Source: Parelaphostrongylus tenuis (lineage: Eukaryota > Nematoda > Chromadorea > Rhabditida > Metastrongylidae). Taken from it: DNA of 64,000 nucleotides. The notes under the pieces are model-generated. The model made no database searches. It had not been told where the DNA came from and was given only the letters and a program-made list of their open reading frames with translations. Below are positions 33,880 to 45,459 of this stretch, in pieces. The stretch covers positions 248,001-312,000 of the forward strand of contig JAHQIW010003861.1 of assembly GCA_019055375.1 (NCBI GenBank), read 5' to 3'. A program made the position numbers and the translations under genes. How positions within the stretch are numbered: the first letter of the stretch is position 1; each line of letters begins with the position of its first letter.

Positions 33880-35640
33880 CCTCAAAGGTCCAGGCAAGAC
33901 TCATTATCAGCCATGTAGATGGGCTCACAGAGACAACGACATGATTTATAAACCTAATACTAATCCAAATGCTAAAACACATCCCAACCTACCTCTCTTC
34001 AAGAAACCTATATTTTTTTGAAATGTCTACGTAATGCCTCTTTCAACTACGCCTACTTGATGGAGTTTTTTCGGCGTTACTGTCCTTTATAACAACATAT
34101 CGAATGACTCCGCAATACAAGTCATCCGTGAGCTCCTCACGGGTTACGAATAAGCTATAAACATGTATGAGTTTTTGTATTCAACAAGTTATGGACCTTG
34201 TAAAGAGGCGCTTAGAGCGGTCAAGATCTCTATGGTGATGGAGTTATTTCACAGTTATTGGGGGCTGGCAATAGGGCAGCGACTGGCCCTAAGCCTTGCT
34301 ATAGTGTTTATGCCTATGTTGGATGCCCAAGTAATCGATATCCTGCTACTACTCTACTGTGGATGGATAGATGATTATTTTATCTTTTGCCTTACACAAA
34401 AAGAAATGGACAGGTGCTTTGAACTGTTTAATGAACAATGAGACTAAAAAAAATTTATCCAGAGGGGACCGAAACAAACTGGCTTCCGTTTATGAACGTT
34501 TAGGTCAACCTACCAAAAGTGTCGATCAGCATAAACTGTATCGTAGGCCAGAAAATAAAAAACACATTGGTTCATCAGCTTTTTTCTCATACGTACTCAT
34601 GTTCAAAACAGCTACCAGTGTGCGCATTGGAAAAGAGGATAAGGAAAATCCCTCAACTTGACGCGATAGATAGCTATTTTTAATGGCCGCGAAAACGGTA
34701 AGAGATTGTCTTTAGATTTGAAAGAAAAGCGACGCCTCACATGACAGGCTCAAAGAAAATGAGATTCCGTCTATCCTGCCCTTCATTTTCAAACCAAGCA
34801 AGCACAGCTATCTTAAACCCTGCTTGGAAAGGGTAGGATTGGACAAATCGGTAGCAATGTTTGAAAGATCCCAGACACTCTGAAGGGCCATCTGGTCCGT
34901 AATCGAGTATACAGTTGTTCTACAAGGCGGAAAAAAATGCCTAATTTGTCCTATCGGTAGAGATGGCGACTGCATAAGATGTGGTCTAGTATACGATATC
35001 CCATGTAAAGGATGCGAGGACGAATACATTGACGAAACGGGTAGACCATTTTGTGTCCATTTAAGAACACCTAACTAGGAAAGTAAATACGAAATGAAAC
35101 ATTTCACTAGATACGCATAGGTAAAAAAAAGTTGACGGAAAAGATACCGATGCAAAATTCAGTACCTCACACAACAATCCAAAATATATGCGTAGAAAAC
35201 TTTCGGAGCTTTCTGAATAAATGCGAAACATCTAAAGTTGAATCGCAAGAAGGAGTGTCTTGTAATCACGCCTGACCTCGTACCATAACTCACGCTAATT
35301 TCCCTGACCTGAGCCGCTCACATTCTTACCCACATGCAGTTCTCTGTGCAGCTTGTCCCTAATGCATAACTGAAAGACTTGAAATCAACTAAACGCTGTG
35401 AGTTTCTTTGAAAAGAAGCTGTTTTTTTTTTGTGGGAACTAAAAACTTGTTTCTCACGTTGTTTCTGCTGGGTTACAAAAGTATTTGACTGAGCGAATTG
35501 CTCATCGGCTTGACCATTCCGGTTGTGAAGAAGGATATCGCCGAAAACGTCAGTTAATGTACGCTGTATTGAATGATATTCGGTACTGGAGTGCATATTA
35601 ACCCTACTACTAACAACGCCGCTTCTGTTTATCACATGAA
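33880..35640 (+). mobile_element. Penelope-like element remnant (RT and GIY-YIG)
   Basis: The plus strand encodes Penelope-type reverse transcriptase motifs: NDSAIQVIRELLTGYE (34100), then GLAIGQRLALSLAIVFM (34270) and YCGWIDDYFIFCLTQKEMD (34360-34420), with both catalytic Asp present. A frameshifted connection follows (TETNWLPFMNV, then YRRPENK). Near 34990-35080 lies the GIY-YIG-type nuclease with its zinc-finger-like lead, VYDIPCKGCEDEYIDETGRP. A hammerhead-like motif follows at 35519-35555. Internal stops and frame changes make it inactive. The 5' end is not defined. Confidence 0.8.
35519..35555 (+). ncRNA. degenerate hammerhead-like motif at the 3' end of the Penelope remnant
   Basis: GTGAAGAAGGATATCGCC followed by GAAAACGTCAG lies about 450 nt after the nuclease domain. 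The first core base C is changed to G and an extra A is present, so it is probably a decayed relative of the 11.1/11.6 kb motifs. Confidence 0.3.
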
Positions 35641-35644
35641 ACAA

Positions 35645-37570
35645 TGAACTATTCTTTTTACGCCGAGGCTAATAGATAGTTGAACCTGGGAATTGCTACA
35701 TAATTTATTCATACCTTCATATTCGACAGAGATAGAGAGAGAAAAGGAGTTCTCCCAGAAAGGATTAGCTCACAGGAATGGCAGCGTGCACTGAGAGGTT
35801 GCGAGGCCGAAACACATGCATTGCTCCATATATGTGCCTATAAATAATCGTTTCATAGCTCAAAAATAACGACTTCGCAGTTTGTAGACGAATCTTCGTA
35901 TGGAGATTTCGTGTTTAGCTCAGCTACAGTTTTTTTTTACCAGTACAGCATTGTGTTCTCCATCCATAGTCGTTTCTTTTGTGCAACTGAAGACTTTTTT
36001 GTCAACAGTTTTTTCCGGATCATTATTGATCCAAATTCTATCAATTTGTGCCTATTAGTCGCTCAATATACTTTGCTTATGTACGACGTGTTATTGATGC
36101 TTTATTTACATGATGCCTTTACAAAACAAGTAGATCCAAGGTAACGAGTAATTGTTTCGCTTGAATAAGAGGAGAAAAAATGGCAGAACGTGCTATAACA
36201 AGGGAGGAATAAACTTGAGATCTACATAATATAATCACATCTACATTATTGAAAAACCTTAAGCGAGATGAAATATAAGATGTAATGCTACTTGTCAACC
36301 GTATTCAATCTTTTTGTCTCCAGACTTCTCTAAATGAGATCGGTGAATGCTTCGTTATCTGCGAGGATAGATGAGGTGTTTATGGTCTTATAACAATATA
36401 AGATTTTACAAATCACACTGGAATGTATACTTCTTCACCACCGACAGAAAGCCATGGTAAAGCCATAGTGAAGTTGATGGAATTGATTGGATACGCCTAG
36501 CTAAGACTCTTTTCTCAAGTCGACACTCTTCATTTTCATATCCTCATCAAAATGAACAATTACCACTTCTACAAAACAGTAGATAAGCACTGGAAAGTAA
36601 GCATAGAGAAAATTTAGAAGGATTCAATAATACATACTTTCGAGTGAAATCACACATGATTATGATTGAAAATTACAAAATTTTATCTTATGTTTCTAAC
36701 GCAGAGGTACAATAATCAGTTTAGGAATACTTGAGTAATAGATTTTTCGGGAAGGACCTGAGATTCTAACTGTAACTCAATTTTTGCTAGTCCGTCTGAT
36801 TGGAACATCCGAGATCAATGGGTGACTTGACGTGACTGTGACTCTCTGAAAACTAAGCAATATCACTTTGATATCAACAGATTATAATTCCTTTTTTGGC
36901 TCATTGAAACCTATGAAAAATTCCTATTCTTCTTGACTGAATCCTCTTACAAATGCTTACACTATCCCTGTCTTACTTAGTTCTGCAACTACTACAGCAA
37001 CACAAAACTTTGGTTGTGATTACAGAATGCTTAGACTTTTCGTGCGATTCGTACGATTTATAAGAAGCCAAAATAGCTAGCCATCATATGAAAGGGCAGT
37101 TATCAAATGTTACCAAGAAATATTCAACTATTCCCGCCTTATATGGGCGGTGTAGTGTCCACGTGCCAATCAACCGCCCTTTGAATGTCGCCCTCCAAAA
37201 TAAGTCGTCTTCTAGCTCGAAATTTCCTTCTTTTAATTTTTTTTAGTGGACCCAAAAAAAAAACGATTTCCTTGATAAGCCCGGTGGATCCTAGCCTTTT
37301 CACATACCACGGAGATTATTCATTGAAAAAGGCATGGAGAGATAACGACGGTTTAATCGAACGCCCCCTTAAAACAGAAAAGGGTTCGATCCAATAATGA
37401 GGCTGAATCATTTCGTGCCATTTGAAGACCACATAAGAAAAATTTTTCCTACAATCGTAAGGTCTTCGTAGCACACCTTAGCACGGCTTGCACCTATATT
37501 TTGATGCAGCGACCATTGCGACATGTAAGTTCTAAATATGCGAGGGAAATTTTATCTTACAATACTTTTC
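35645..37570. other. no gene recognised
   Basis: A hydrophobic frame (35911-36144, plus) follows a possible acceptor at 35880 but has no partner exon. The rest is AT-rich with no motif. Confidence 0.4.
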
Positions 37571-37576
37571 CCTTAG

Positions 37577-38914
37577 TTATAACCGAATTTCAACAGTCTC
37601 TTCTCCTACCCTCTTCTGAGCATCGTTTTCTATCTTTTCGAAAGCAACAAGGTGCCATTTCAAGCAGATGGCGATTAAGAGCACTAGAATTTCGAGTCCA
37701 ATTAGAATCACGAAGAACACCATTCTGTACTGATTAAGCGATGCATTGGCACGATCTAAACAAAAGCAGATTTTTGTATTTAATGACAGTTCCACAGATG
37801 AAATTAATAGGAGGTGCTTACTTTGACGCCGAAGTGGAAGAATCGATTGATTTTTCTCATTGTCATTGAACGGGAAAACAATTATATATATGACGGTGGC
37901 GGTAGTCTTGACGAGTATTCCCACTACCTGAATCATATGTTAGTCTGTCAATAAAAACGTATTGCATTTGAACCGAACGTAATATTCAGTGGGAAGACAT
38001 TCCATTCATCGAATTTGAAGCGTTAGTTTTTATGGTACCGCATGCTTTTACAAACAATCTCATTACTCTGCATGGATCAAATAATTTTCGATTATCGAAT
38101 ATCTGGTTAATCCTTTGAAGACCATGAGAAGCATTTTGTTTCTCACCGCGCGACGTCAAGTCTACGCAGATACTGTAATGGCGGAATCGCGCCTCGTGGG
38201 AACGCAGGCAGGCAGCCAGACAGGCATGCACACAGAAAGTCTTGTCTTGTGGAAAAGCAACGCGCGACGCCGCCTGCCTATCAACGCTGGTTCTCAAAGG
38301 TTGCCACATATGATTATGAATGTGGTTTATTCTATAACCAGCAGGTAATAGTGATCTGTGCTTAGGAAAGACTCGGCGAACCAGTTTCTTGAGATCGTCG
38401 TCGTATTGCCCCATTCACAAAATTTGAAAACTTAGAAAAAACTCAACTAGCCCAATGATGGTTTTGAAGGCCCTGATACCTTACCTTTGTATGTTACAGT
38501 GTACATGGGTTACGGAGCAAGTCAAGAGAAGCTTCGTAAATTTATTGATACCTACTTTGAATTGGATAAGTTATAGCACTGCAACACTAGCCAGCTTCAA
38601 GCAGTATTGCTAGGACGGGTCAATTCATAATGTGGTGGGGGTAACGGAACATCTTAAAAGAAACCGCTCTGTCATAATACTACGTTTGAAATTACTTAAA
38701 TTTGATAATATCGAACTAAAGATAACATTTCTCCACTTACCGCTACCAGAAGACACGGCCAGTGATCGGATCGATTATCGGACTTGATGTTACAGAGAGA
38801 ATAAAGCAGTGTGACACAGGGCACGAATAATGATACCAAGGATAACGGATAATAAAGTAAAACAGGTATGATGCTGACCAACAAGTACAGCACCAGAAGA
38901 CATAGCACAATACG
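37577..38914 (-). CDS. multi-spanning membrane protein, C-terminal three exons
   Basis: Three exons join in phase on the minus strand. Exon 38741-38914 (58 codons, acceptor tttctttcag, donor GTAAGT) is almost wholly hydrophobic (RIVLCLLVLYLLVSIIPVLL, then a second span up to YSLC). Exon 37822-37927 (acceptor gattcag, donor GTAAGC) carries a third span, VVGILVKTTATVIYIIVFPF. Exon 37577-37755 (acceptor tttgtttag) carries a fourth, MVFFVILIGLEILVLLIAIC, and then a charged tail ending VEIRL-stop. Introns are 813 and 66 nt. The four-span hairpin layout resembles small tetraspan nematode membrane proteins, but I cannot name the family. The N-terminal exon is missing: the nearest upstream ATG frame (near 39035) ends in the wrong phase. 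The cell membrane or an endolysosomal membrane are the likely sites (inference). Confidence 0.6.
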
Positions 38915-41400
38915 CTGAAAGAAATCATTAAATGAATTTTGGATACTTTTTTTAATGGACACTCATGAAATTCATACCAACGGTCTGTTTTATTGCCGAT
39001 ATTCAAAGCTCCGATTATATTGATTCGTTGCATTTTACTTAAGCAAAAACTTTTGTGTATATCTCCTTCTTCGCTGTCATTTATGACACAAGACGGGTTC
39101 ACGGTTGCTCATAGAATGCTCTCTTTCTTTGAGCCTACCAAAAAAGCCTTGAGCTGAAATCCCAGCCACCTTTATGAGATGTACATATCTTGCTAGCTAT
39201 GGAGTGTGAGTTGCACCTACCTACTGAATCATGTTAAGCATGCGTTAGCAGGGTTTGCTTCTCTTTTCTAGGGAATTTCAATCCAGAATAATGATTCCCA
39301 CTTATTCTTCACTAAACCACTGAGACCCTTCATTGGGTTGCTATACGTTCATGATTGAGAAGTGTACCCGGCTTGCATTTACTGCACGAGCTCATGACTT
39401 TTGCAGTTCTAATAGTACAGTTTATGTGAGAGAGTTAAACAGTTGCATGTTGACTTTCACCTTTCAGTAAACATATTCCTTGGTGGAACTCGATGAACAA
39501 TATCTAGCCAGTTGAAAACATAGATGACTTAACAAGAGGTAGTGGAGTTCGTCGTTTTGAGCTAGCGGAGCTCTGGGGGAAGATATGGCGGAGACCACTG
39601 GTATTTGCTCGAGTTACTAATTGAACCACGAGATCTTGCATATATGCAATTATAACGTTGGCTCTTTCTTACGGGTTATGCCGTATTCTTTGCTCTATAC
39701 AGCTTTTTATATCAAGACATTTATCAATAGGTAATTGACAAAATTTTATTGCTACTGTTATAGTTTTTTTTCGACTGCTACGCTTATCAGAAGTACCATT
39801 GCATTTATCAAATCACTTGCCACATTTTGGGAAGATCTTGTAAGCACTAATTTGGTGACATTTCAATATTAAACCGAAAAAGAGTTCTGTATGGAATGTA
39901 GCTGTGAGCATGACTTATACACAATGTATTGACCCATGAGTTTATTTGAGCAGAAAGATTAAAAGCATTTTGGAGTCATGAAAAGGTTATTGATTTATCT
40001 GTAGGCACACAAACCTGAGCATCAAACAAAACAAAATTTCATCAGAAAAACTCGAACTTCTTAAGATTTACATTCAAGAGATCATTTCTGAGATAAGACC
40101 ATAAATAGTTCTCTCCAAACTGCGATTGAGTCCATAGTCAAGTATTCATTGCTTTATCCCCAGGGTATGACAGCCTACGCGAGGCTTAGTTGTACATCAA
40201 GATTATACACTTCTCATCACCATACTTTTAGAAAGGTTAAGTAACTGTGAATGAACCCACATTCATTTGTACATTCTTTGGCTGCTCATGGACCGAGTGG
40301 TGTGATGGTGCCTTGCTAGGGCGACGGTCGTGATGAATGCTTTCGTCAAGTGGTCGGGAGTTTATGAATATCATGCTGAAATCGGACAAATTCAATTAAC
40401 AATTCAAAATTGGCAGCTTGTATGCGATAACGGACACGATATACAAGCGACCAAATGAGATTTTTTTTGGTTGAAATCAACTATTTGTTGATTTGAAACA
40501 TTATTACACAATGATTTCACCAACTCGGAAGCACATGAAAGTCACTTTAACAATATATTACATGTGGTTGAAAAAAGTGAAAGATGAAAAAAAAAGACCA
40601 TAATCATGTAAGCGAATTACGTCAATCCTTGAGAAAAAGAGAAATGCATGCACATATGTTCAGCCCACTAGATCAGCTAAAAATGATGTCTTCTGTCGAA
40701 AGGCAATTTCTTGCACACAATGTTAGCTATAATACATGAGAATCGCGCGATTCTATGGAGATGAATGGCTCAGAAGAAGCAAGTGACGCATGTCAAGAAG
40801 AAGCTATAGAAAACGTCAAGTTCTCGGAAGCAATATCGATGGAAATCAAACAAAGAAGCTATTGAACACCGGACATGAATTATTCTCATTCATTTTTGCT
40901 CTATATTTTACATGTGCGCAAAATAGATCCAAATACAATTCATAAATCTGAGAAGATGCTTGTAACTTTTTTGGGTGTCAGCCATTTTTCGTGTTTTTGA
41001 GCTCTTTTGGAACCCCGTTTTTTCCCACTTTGATTGGTATATAATTTATGTACTTCAAGATGGAGTTGGCAAGCGAGCAATCTGAGTGTTGATGATGCAC
41101 GAATGGCTGTTGGGTTCAAATGCAACGGCGACAAGTGAACGCATCAATCTGACCAGGGCGAAGACATAGTTGGCAAAAGTACGGTGTAAGAAGTAGTTGA
41201 AGTTGAGTTGAAGTTGAAGGAGAGTACTTCAATTATTGGTTTTGTGTTTATTCGGGTGTAATAGGTGCACAAATAAATGTTTTGCAAGCATTTTCTCAGA
41301 ACTTTTTCTCTAACCTATTAACGGCTATGCACATACTGTCTTTACCATGATATATGCAAAAATTACCTAAGCATATTTAACAAGTGTAGAGCACTTCAAA
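38915..41400. other. upstream region of the membrane-protein gene
   Basis: The missing 5' exon should lie here but was not found. ATG near 39035 heads a frame to a GTATGA donor in the wrong phase. Near 40290 GCTCATGGACCGAGTGGTGTGATGG resembles a family 1 head. Confidence 0.35.
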
Positions 41401-41402
41401 CT

Positions 41403-41700
41403 GGGGAAGGGGTCTGTGCCCGAGTGATTATCGAAGCAAACTATTAGGGGACATCGTGCTGGCTCGATTCTTCACCTAGCACTGCCCCTGGAAATAGTCA
41501 ACGAACGTTTTAGCTCGGGTTCCTCCGAGACTGCAAGGAGATTTGCCCGACTCACATTCTACGTCATTCATTGAGAAAAAAATCTTCAAGCAGTAGTCAA
41601 AACAAGGCGTGAAATATCCGAAGACCTTTGTGGAAGATGCATGCAATAAAACGAATAGAATGCTAGGAGTGCTGCGATCCGCACAGTAAAATCTGTTGAA
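41403..41700 (+). mobile_element. SINE-like family 1
   Basis: It runs from GGGTCTGTGCCCGAGTGATTATCG through a TCGATTCTTCACC stretch at the B-box place to the tail AATGCTAGGAGTGCTGCGATCC. It is slightly longer than other copies. Confidence 0.55.
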
Positions 41701-43130
41701 GGGTCATATAGAGAAAAATTTCAGGAATGATAGTCCGAACTCTAGATCGTTTCTGAATGTTCGACGCTTTCCGTGATTTCAAATCAACACTCTCACTACG
41801 AGTGGCCTCTCAAGGAGCAAATTTTTCTAGTCAGAACTTAATTCACAATAACACAAGGATACTGCACGTCGTCCATAGAGAGTATTTCATAAATAATATT
41901 TGTTTGAAAAAATCTAGGTTTGGTGATTTTCTCAAGTAACGGCATTGAATGTAGTTGAAGCATTGCATCGTATTAGACAAACAATTCGTTGTATCCAATT
42001 TTCAACGGCTATGATGTGACCTGAGTAGTATTTGGAGTGAGAGGATGCTAAAACCACAAGATGAACGATATCCCTTGCAAAACTTACACACTTTCATCAA
42101 CTTCCAGTAGCATATGAGTGTATAGTGGATGATTGCTCCACAAGTACACACACTTAAAAGCCATATGTGCACAAATAACATGGGAAGGTGCATGGAAGAG
42201 CTCGGAGCACATATGGGGACAGAAAACGAAGAAAACGCTTACGAAACGCAGAGGAGAATCGTCATAAAAAAGGAGATCTCACATAAAAAGGAGGTGGGGC
42301 ATGCTCAAAACTTCCCCAAGCGACCGGTATGCTCCAATATGTGTCAGAGTGGGTACAAAGAAAATTCAGTCTTCGATCTCCCTGCTAAAGGGGAAGTTAA
42401 GCGTCGAGTGACAACATTCAACTCACTGAGGTTGTTCATACTTGAACGTTGGTCAGTTAGTCGAACAATCGTTGCCATCACATTCGCGCACTAGCGAATA
42501 GTTTAAAAAAAATGGAACGCTTCAGCAAGTCTACGTCAAGACTCTAGAGAACAACGAGTAGTTATTTCAGCAATGGACTGATCTCAGTACTCGACATACT
42601 GAGTGTAGCAGCTCATAATTCAATGCGGTGCCACTGATATAGGATCAAGAGAATTCGTGCACACCATTATAATAATGACTTTTTTTGACTCTACGTTTGC
42701 AGTACTAGAAAAGTGTCCTTACTGTGAGATATTCACGCTCTCTAATCTTCTAGTTACACCACAAGGTATCTCCGTGGAGGAAGTAAAAAGAGATAAAACC
42801 TAGGAATTCACTAGGTGGAGTCTCCCTTTTCGTAGGAGAAGGACCGCATGTTCTCAAAAATTCCTTCTACCCAATTTCCTTACTTTACGGTAAAAAACCT
42901 TGACCCTAGAGACTCGATCATTTTTATGTTCAAAAATTTCTTTCACGTAGTGAAAAAATCGTGGTGGGAATGACAATTACATCCGCAGAAAGATCGCAGC
43001 TTTATAAACAAAAGATGTTCCTTACTAGGCAATTCAGCAATGCCATCGTTTCGCATTGAAATCGACCTTTTCCGGCCGATATTCCATTAAACCACAAATA
43101 AAAAAAAGCTCCTATCATCCATTATATTTG
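41700..43130. other. no gene recognised
   Basis: A 121-codon frame (42129-42494) is Lys/Glu-rich and without motifs. No PUF-like exon was found upstream of the 43134 candidate. Confidence 0.35.
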
Positions 43131-43133
43131 AAG

Positions 43134-43788
43134 CATAATCGTAGCATCAAAACATTGCTAGAAGAGGTTGTTGAAAAGAACCTCTCGGAATCGTGCACTC
43201 AAATTCTTGAGAGCGGAGATGAGTGGTTGAAACTCTCGTCTCACAAGTATGGATGCGCAGTTGTTTCTAACGTGAGTGTTTCACTAGAGATAAATACATC
43301 AAGCAGTATAAGAAAGGTTTTTTCCAACGTGGGTGATTCTCTTAAGCATTTTATTTGATCCGGCATCACAGTGCTTTTTCACTGTACAGATCCCAGTACT
43401 TCTAGCATTCAATTCGATTTTCGTCTTCCTCTTAAACGACGTAGAATACTGCTTGAGCGATTCACCCTGCAATCTGGAGGATAGCCTTGCTGTGGTGTTG
43501 TTGTTGACTATCGGAGAGAGACGGGGAGTGGAGCTCAGCTCCACGCGCCGCGACGAGCATCATAACCACTCGGCTATAGCGTCCCAACGTAGGTATTTCA
43601 CTTGGGATAAATACATGAAGCACTTATGAATTTTGCCCACCACTCGATTCATCAAGTATATTTGAAATTCTAAGAAAGCTTGAGTTGCCATAAAAAACCA
43701 TTCTCGATCGTTATTTTTCATGCAGATTGTGAGAGATAGACATCCTTATAGTGTTTTGGACTTGCACACAATTCAACTATTTCAATGA
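43134..43788 (+). CDS. candidate two-exon fragment with PUF-repeat-like stretch
   Basis: Exon 43134-43271 (acceptor tttgaag, donor GTGAGT, phase 0) reads HNRSIKTLLEEVVEKNLSES ... then KLSSHKYGCAVVSN. The helix followed by hKYGxxVV pattern recalls RNA-binding Pumilio/FBF repeats. A second exon, 43726-43788 (acceptor tttttcatgcag), continues in phase 0 with IVRDRHPYSVLDL to TGA. A family 1 SINE (minus) lies in the intron. Only one repeat-like unit is visible and no other PUF exons were found nearby, so this could be a gene fragment or chance. Confidence 0.3.
43370..43590 (-). mobile_element. SINE-like family 1 in the intron of the 43134 candidate
   Basis: The minus strand runs from GGGACGCTATAGCCGAGTGG to the tail with AATGCTAGAAGTACTGGGATC. 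Confidence 0.6.
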
Positions 43789-44254
43789 AAGGTAGTTGCA
43801 TTAAGACGAAAAGAGCGTAAGAATTGCTAGAGATCACAGTTTGAATGATCATGTCATTCAAATCGTGTTGCTTTCCTACTTTTTCAACGAAAATAAAATA
43901 TCCATAGTTAAGTAACCTCTGCGAACGTTTTGTACTCTTCGTGGCCCGAAGGGCGAAACCAAGTGAGTGACACAGGCGTGCAATCATTTTATATATAAAA
44001 ATACTGCTATGTGCACTGACCTCACCAGTCATCAGCAAAAACTTACACCTTATCAATAACTCTATACGTTTTATGAATTAAGTAGTTTTCAATTAGTTTG
44101 CTGATTATTGCACATTTCAACGAAATTTCTAGAAATAAGATTTGGTATTTTCGAAAAGTCATGAATTATTAGTTTTCGCAACTAGGTGAGGCGAAAAAAC
44201 TCTAGACGTCTAAAATAGCTCTGACATATGGAATTCTTCTTACCGACGGGAAAA

Positions 44255-44345
44255 ATGATGCGGGTTTTGGTCCCGCCTGACGCAAATGGTCTACACATCA
44301 CTCTACATCATTGTGTATACTATAACATCATACCTACATAAAAGC
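44255..44345 (+). repeat. SINE family 3, 3' part
   Basis: GATGCGGGTTTTGGTCCCGCCTGACGC then ATCACTCTACATCATTGTGTA. The A-box half is missing. Confidence 0.5.
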
Positions 44346-44489
44346 GGTAAAACAAAAGGAATGCTATTTGATCATCTAATACTTACTAACTGTCAGCTTG
44401 ACTGGGTTCAACATCGATGCCGACTACGTGGGCCAGGTTGTTGACGGTTGGTTACTAACAGATAGATACGCTGTAGCGTTGAAAGAGAT

Positions 44490-44620
44490 GGTGAAACGGG
44501 CATCAGTAGTGGAACGGGTTGGAACACGCATTACCGGATAGAGTGAGATGCGGATTCAAGTCCCTACTAACGCGGAAATTTTGCACTCACTCTACATCTG
44601 ACATCCTTATTACACTTTGT
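44490..44620 (+). mobile_element. SINE-like family 3
   Basis: AGTGGAACGGGTTGGAACACGC, then GATGCGGATTCAAGTCCC, then TTTTGCACTCACTCTACATC. Confidence 0.5.
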
Positions 44621-44779
44621 GGTTGCCCTGCAGTTTGACAGAAACACACTACCGCTGTTCTCGAAAACCTGCTTTTTCTCTAATCCCTTCCAGACGATAA
44701 TGGTCATTATGAATACTAACATTGCAGTGACCTTTTCCACTGCGCAGAGTTTTCTTTTACCAAAAATTTTAGTAGTTAT

Positions 44780-45060
44780 TTAGAAGCTCAAGTCTCAAAA
44801 TTTCAATACTGCGTTTGGTTTCTGAAAAACCACTTGAGTGCGCAGTAGCACCGGAAACAAATTTATGTTACATACTCGGAGTGCTTTGCTTGCACGGCTA
44901 AGGTTTGTCAATGACCTTTCATTACATAAACTAATACTTATTTGATAACATGAATCTCGGCGATTCAGAAAGTAATTTTTTGTGATATTTTCTCAATAGT
45001 GCTCTGTAAGGGCGAAAACAAAATTATGTTTCACATTTGGAGTTTGCTTCTCTTATAAGA
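44780..45060. repeat. dispersed repeat family D, two copies
   Basis: TGCGTTTGGTTTCTGAAAAACC ... AGTAGCACCGGAAACAAATT (44810-44870) and TTTTCTCAATAGTGCTCTG ... GCGAAAACAAAATTATG (44990-45035) are successive copies of the same phrase. Confidence 0.45.
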
Positions 45061-45344
45061 TATGTGCACATATTTGACGAGCTAAATCGCTGATCTTCTG
45101 ACCTTTCCAGCTTTAAAAGAGGAAAAAATTCGCCGAAAAGTCAGCTTTTATTGATAATCAGTATAACAGTAACAGCATAATTAGTCTAATAGCAACGAGA
45201 AGAAGGAGGGGACAAATCAAGAGCAAAATTACGCTCGTACCTCAACGTTCTCCTGTAAGTCTATATGAGGACGGCTCAGCTGGGGGTGTCCTCATCGCGG
45301 ATTGAGAGAGTCGTATCGACACGACATTCTTAAAGAAGAAGAAG

Positions 45345-45455
45345 AAGAAGTCCTCAAGCTGCACCCGAAAGAACAAGCAAAATGTTCGGTGACTTTATTG
45401 AAAGATGAATGCAAGGAAACGACTGAAGTGTAAAAAGTACTGTGATTAACATGTT
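45345..45455 (+). repeat. SINE family 1 tail fragment
   Basis: GAAAGATGAATGCAAGGAAACGACTG and AGTACTGTGATT match the family 1 tail. Related tails lie at 12030-12110, 12385-12450, 53505-53610 and 63600-63690. Confidence 0.4.
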
Positions 45456-45459
45456 ACAT

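Noticed and set aside
37986..38414. 142-codon minus-strand frame
   Set aside because: It lies inside the 813-nt intron of the membrane-protein gene, with no motif and no splice support.
42129..42494. 121-codon Lys/Glu-rich frame
   Set aside because: No motif, no convincing splice sites, and no link to the PUF-like exon downstream.
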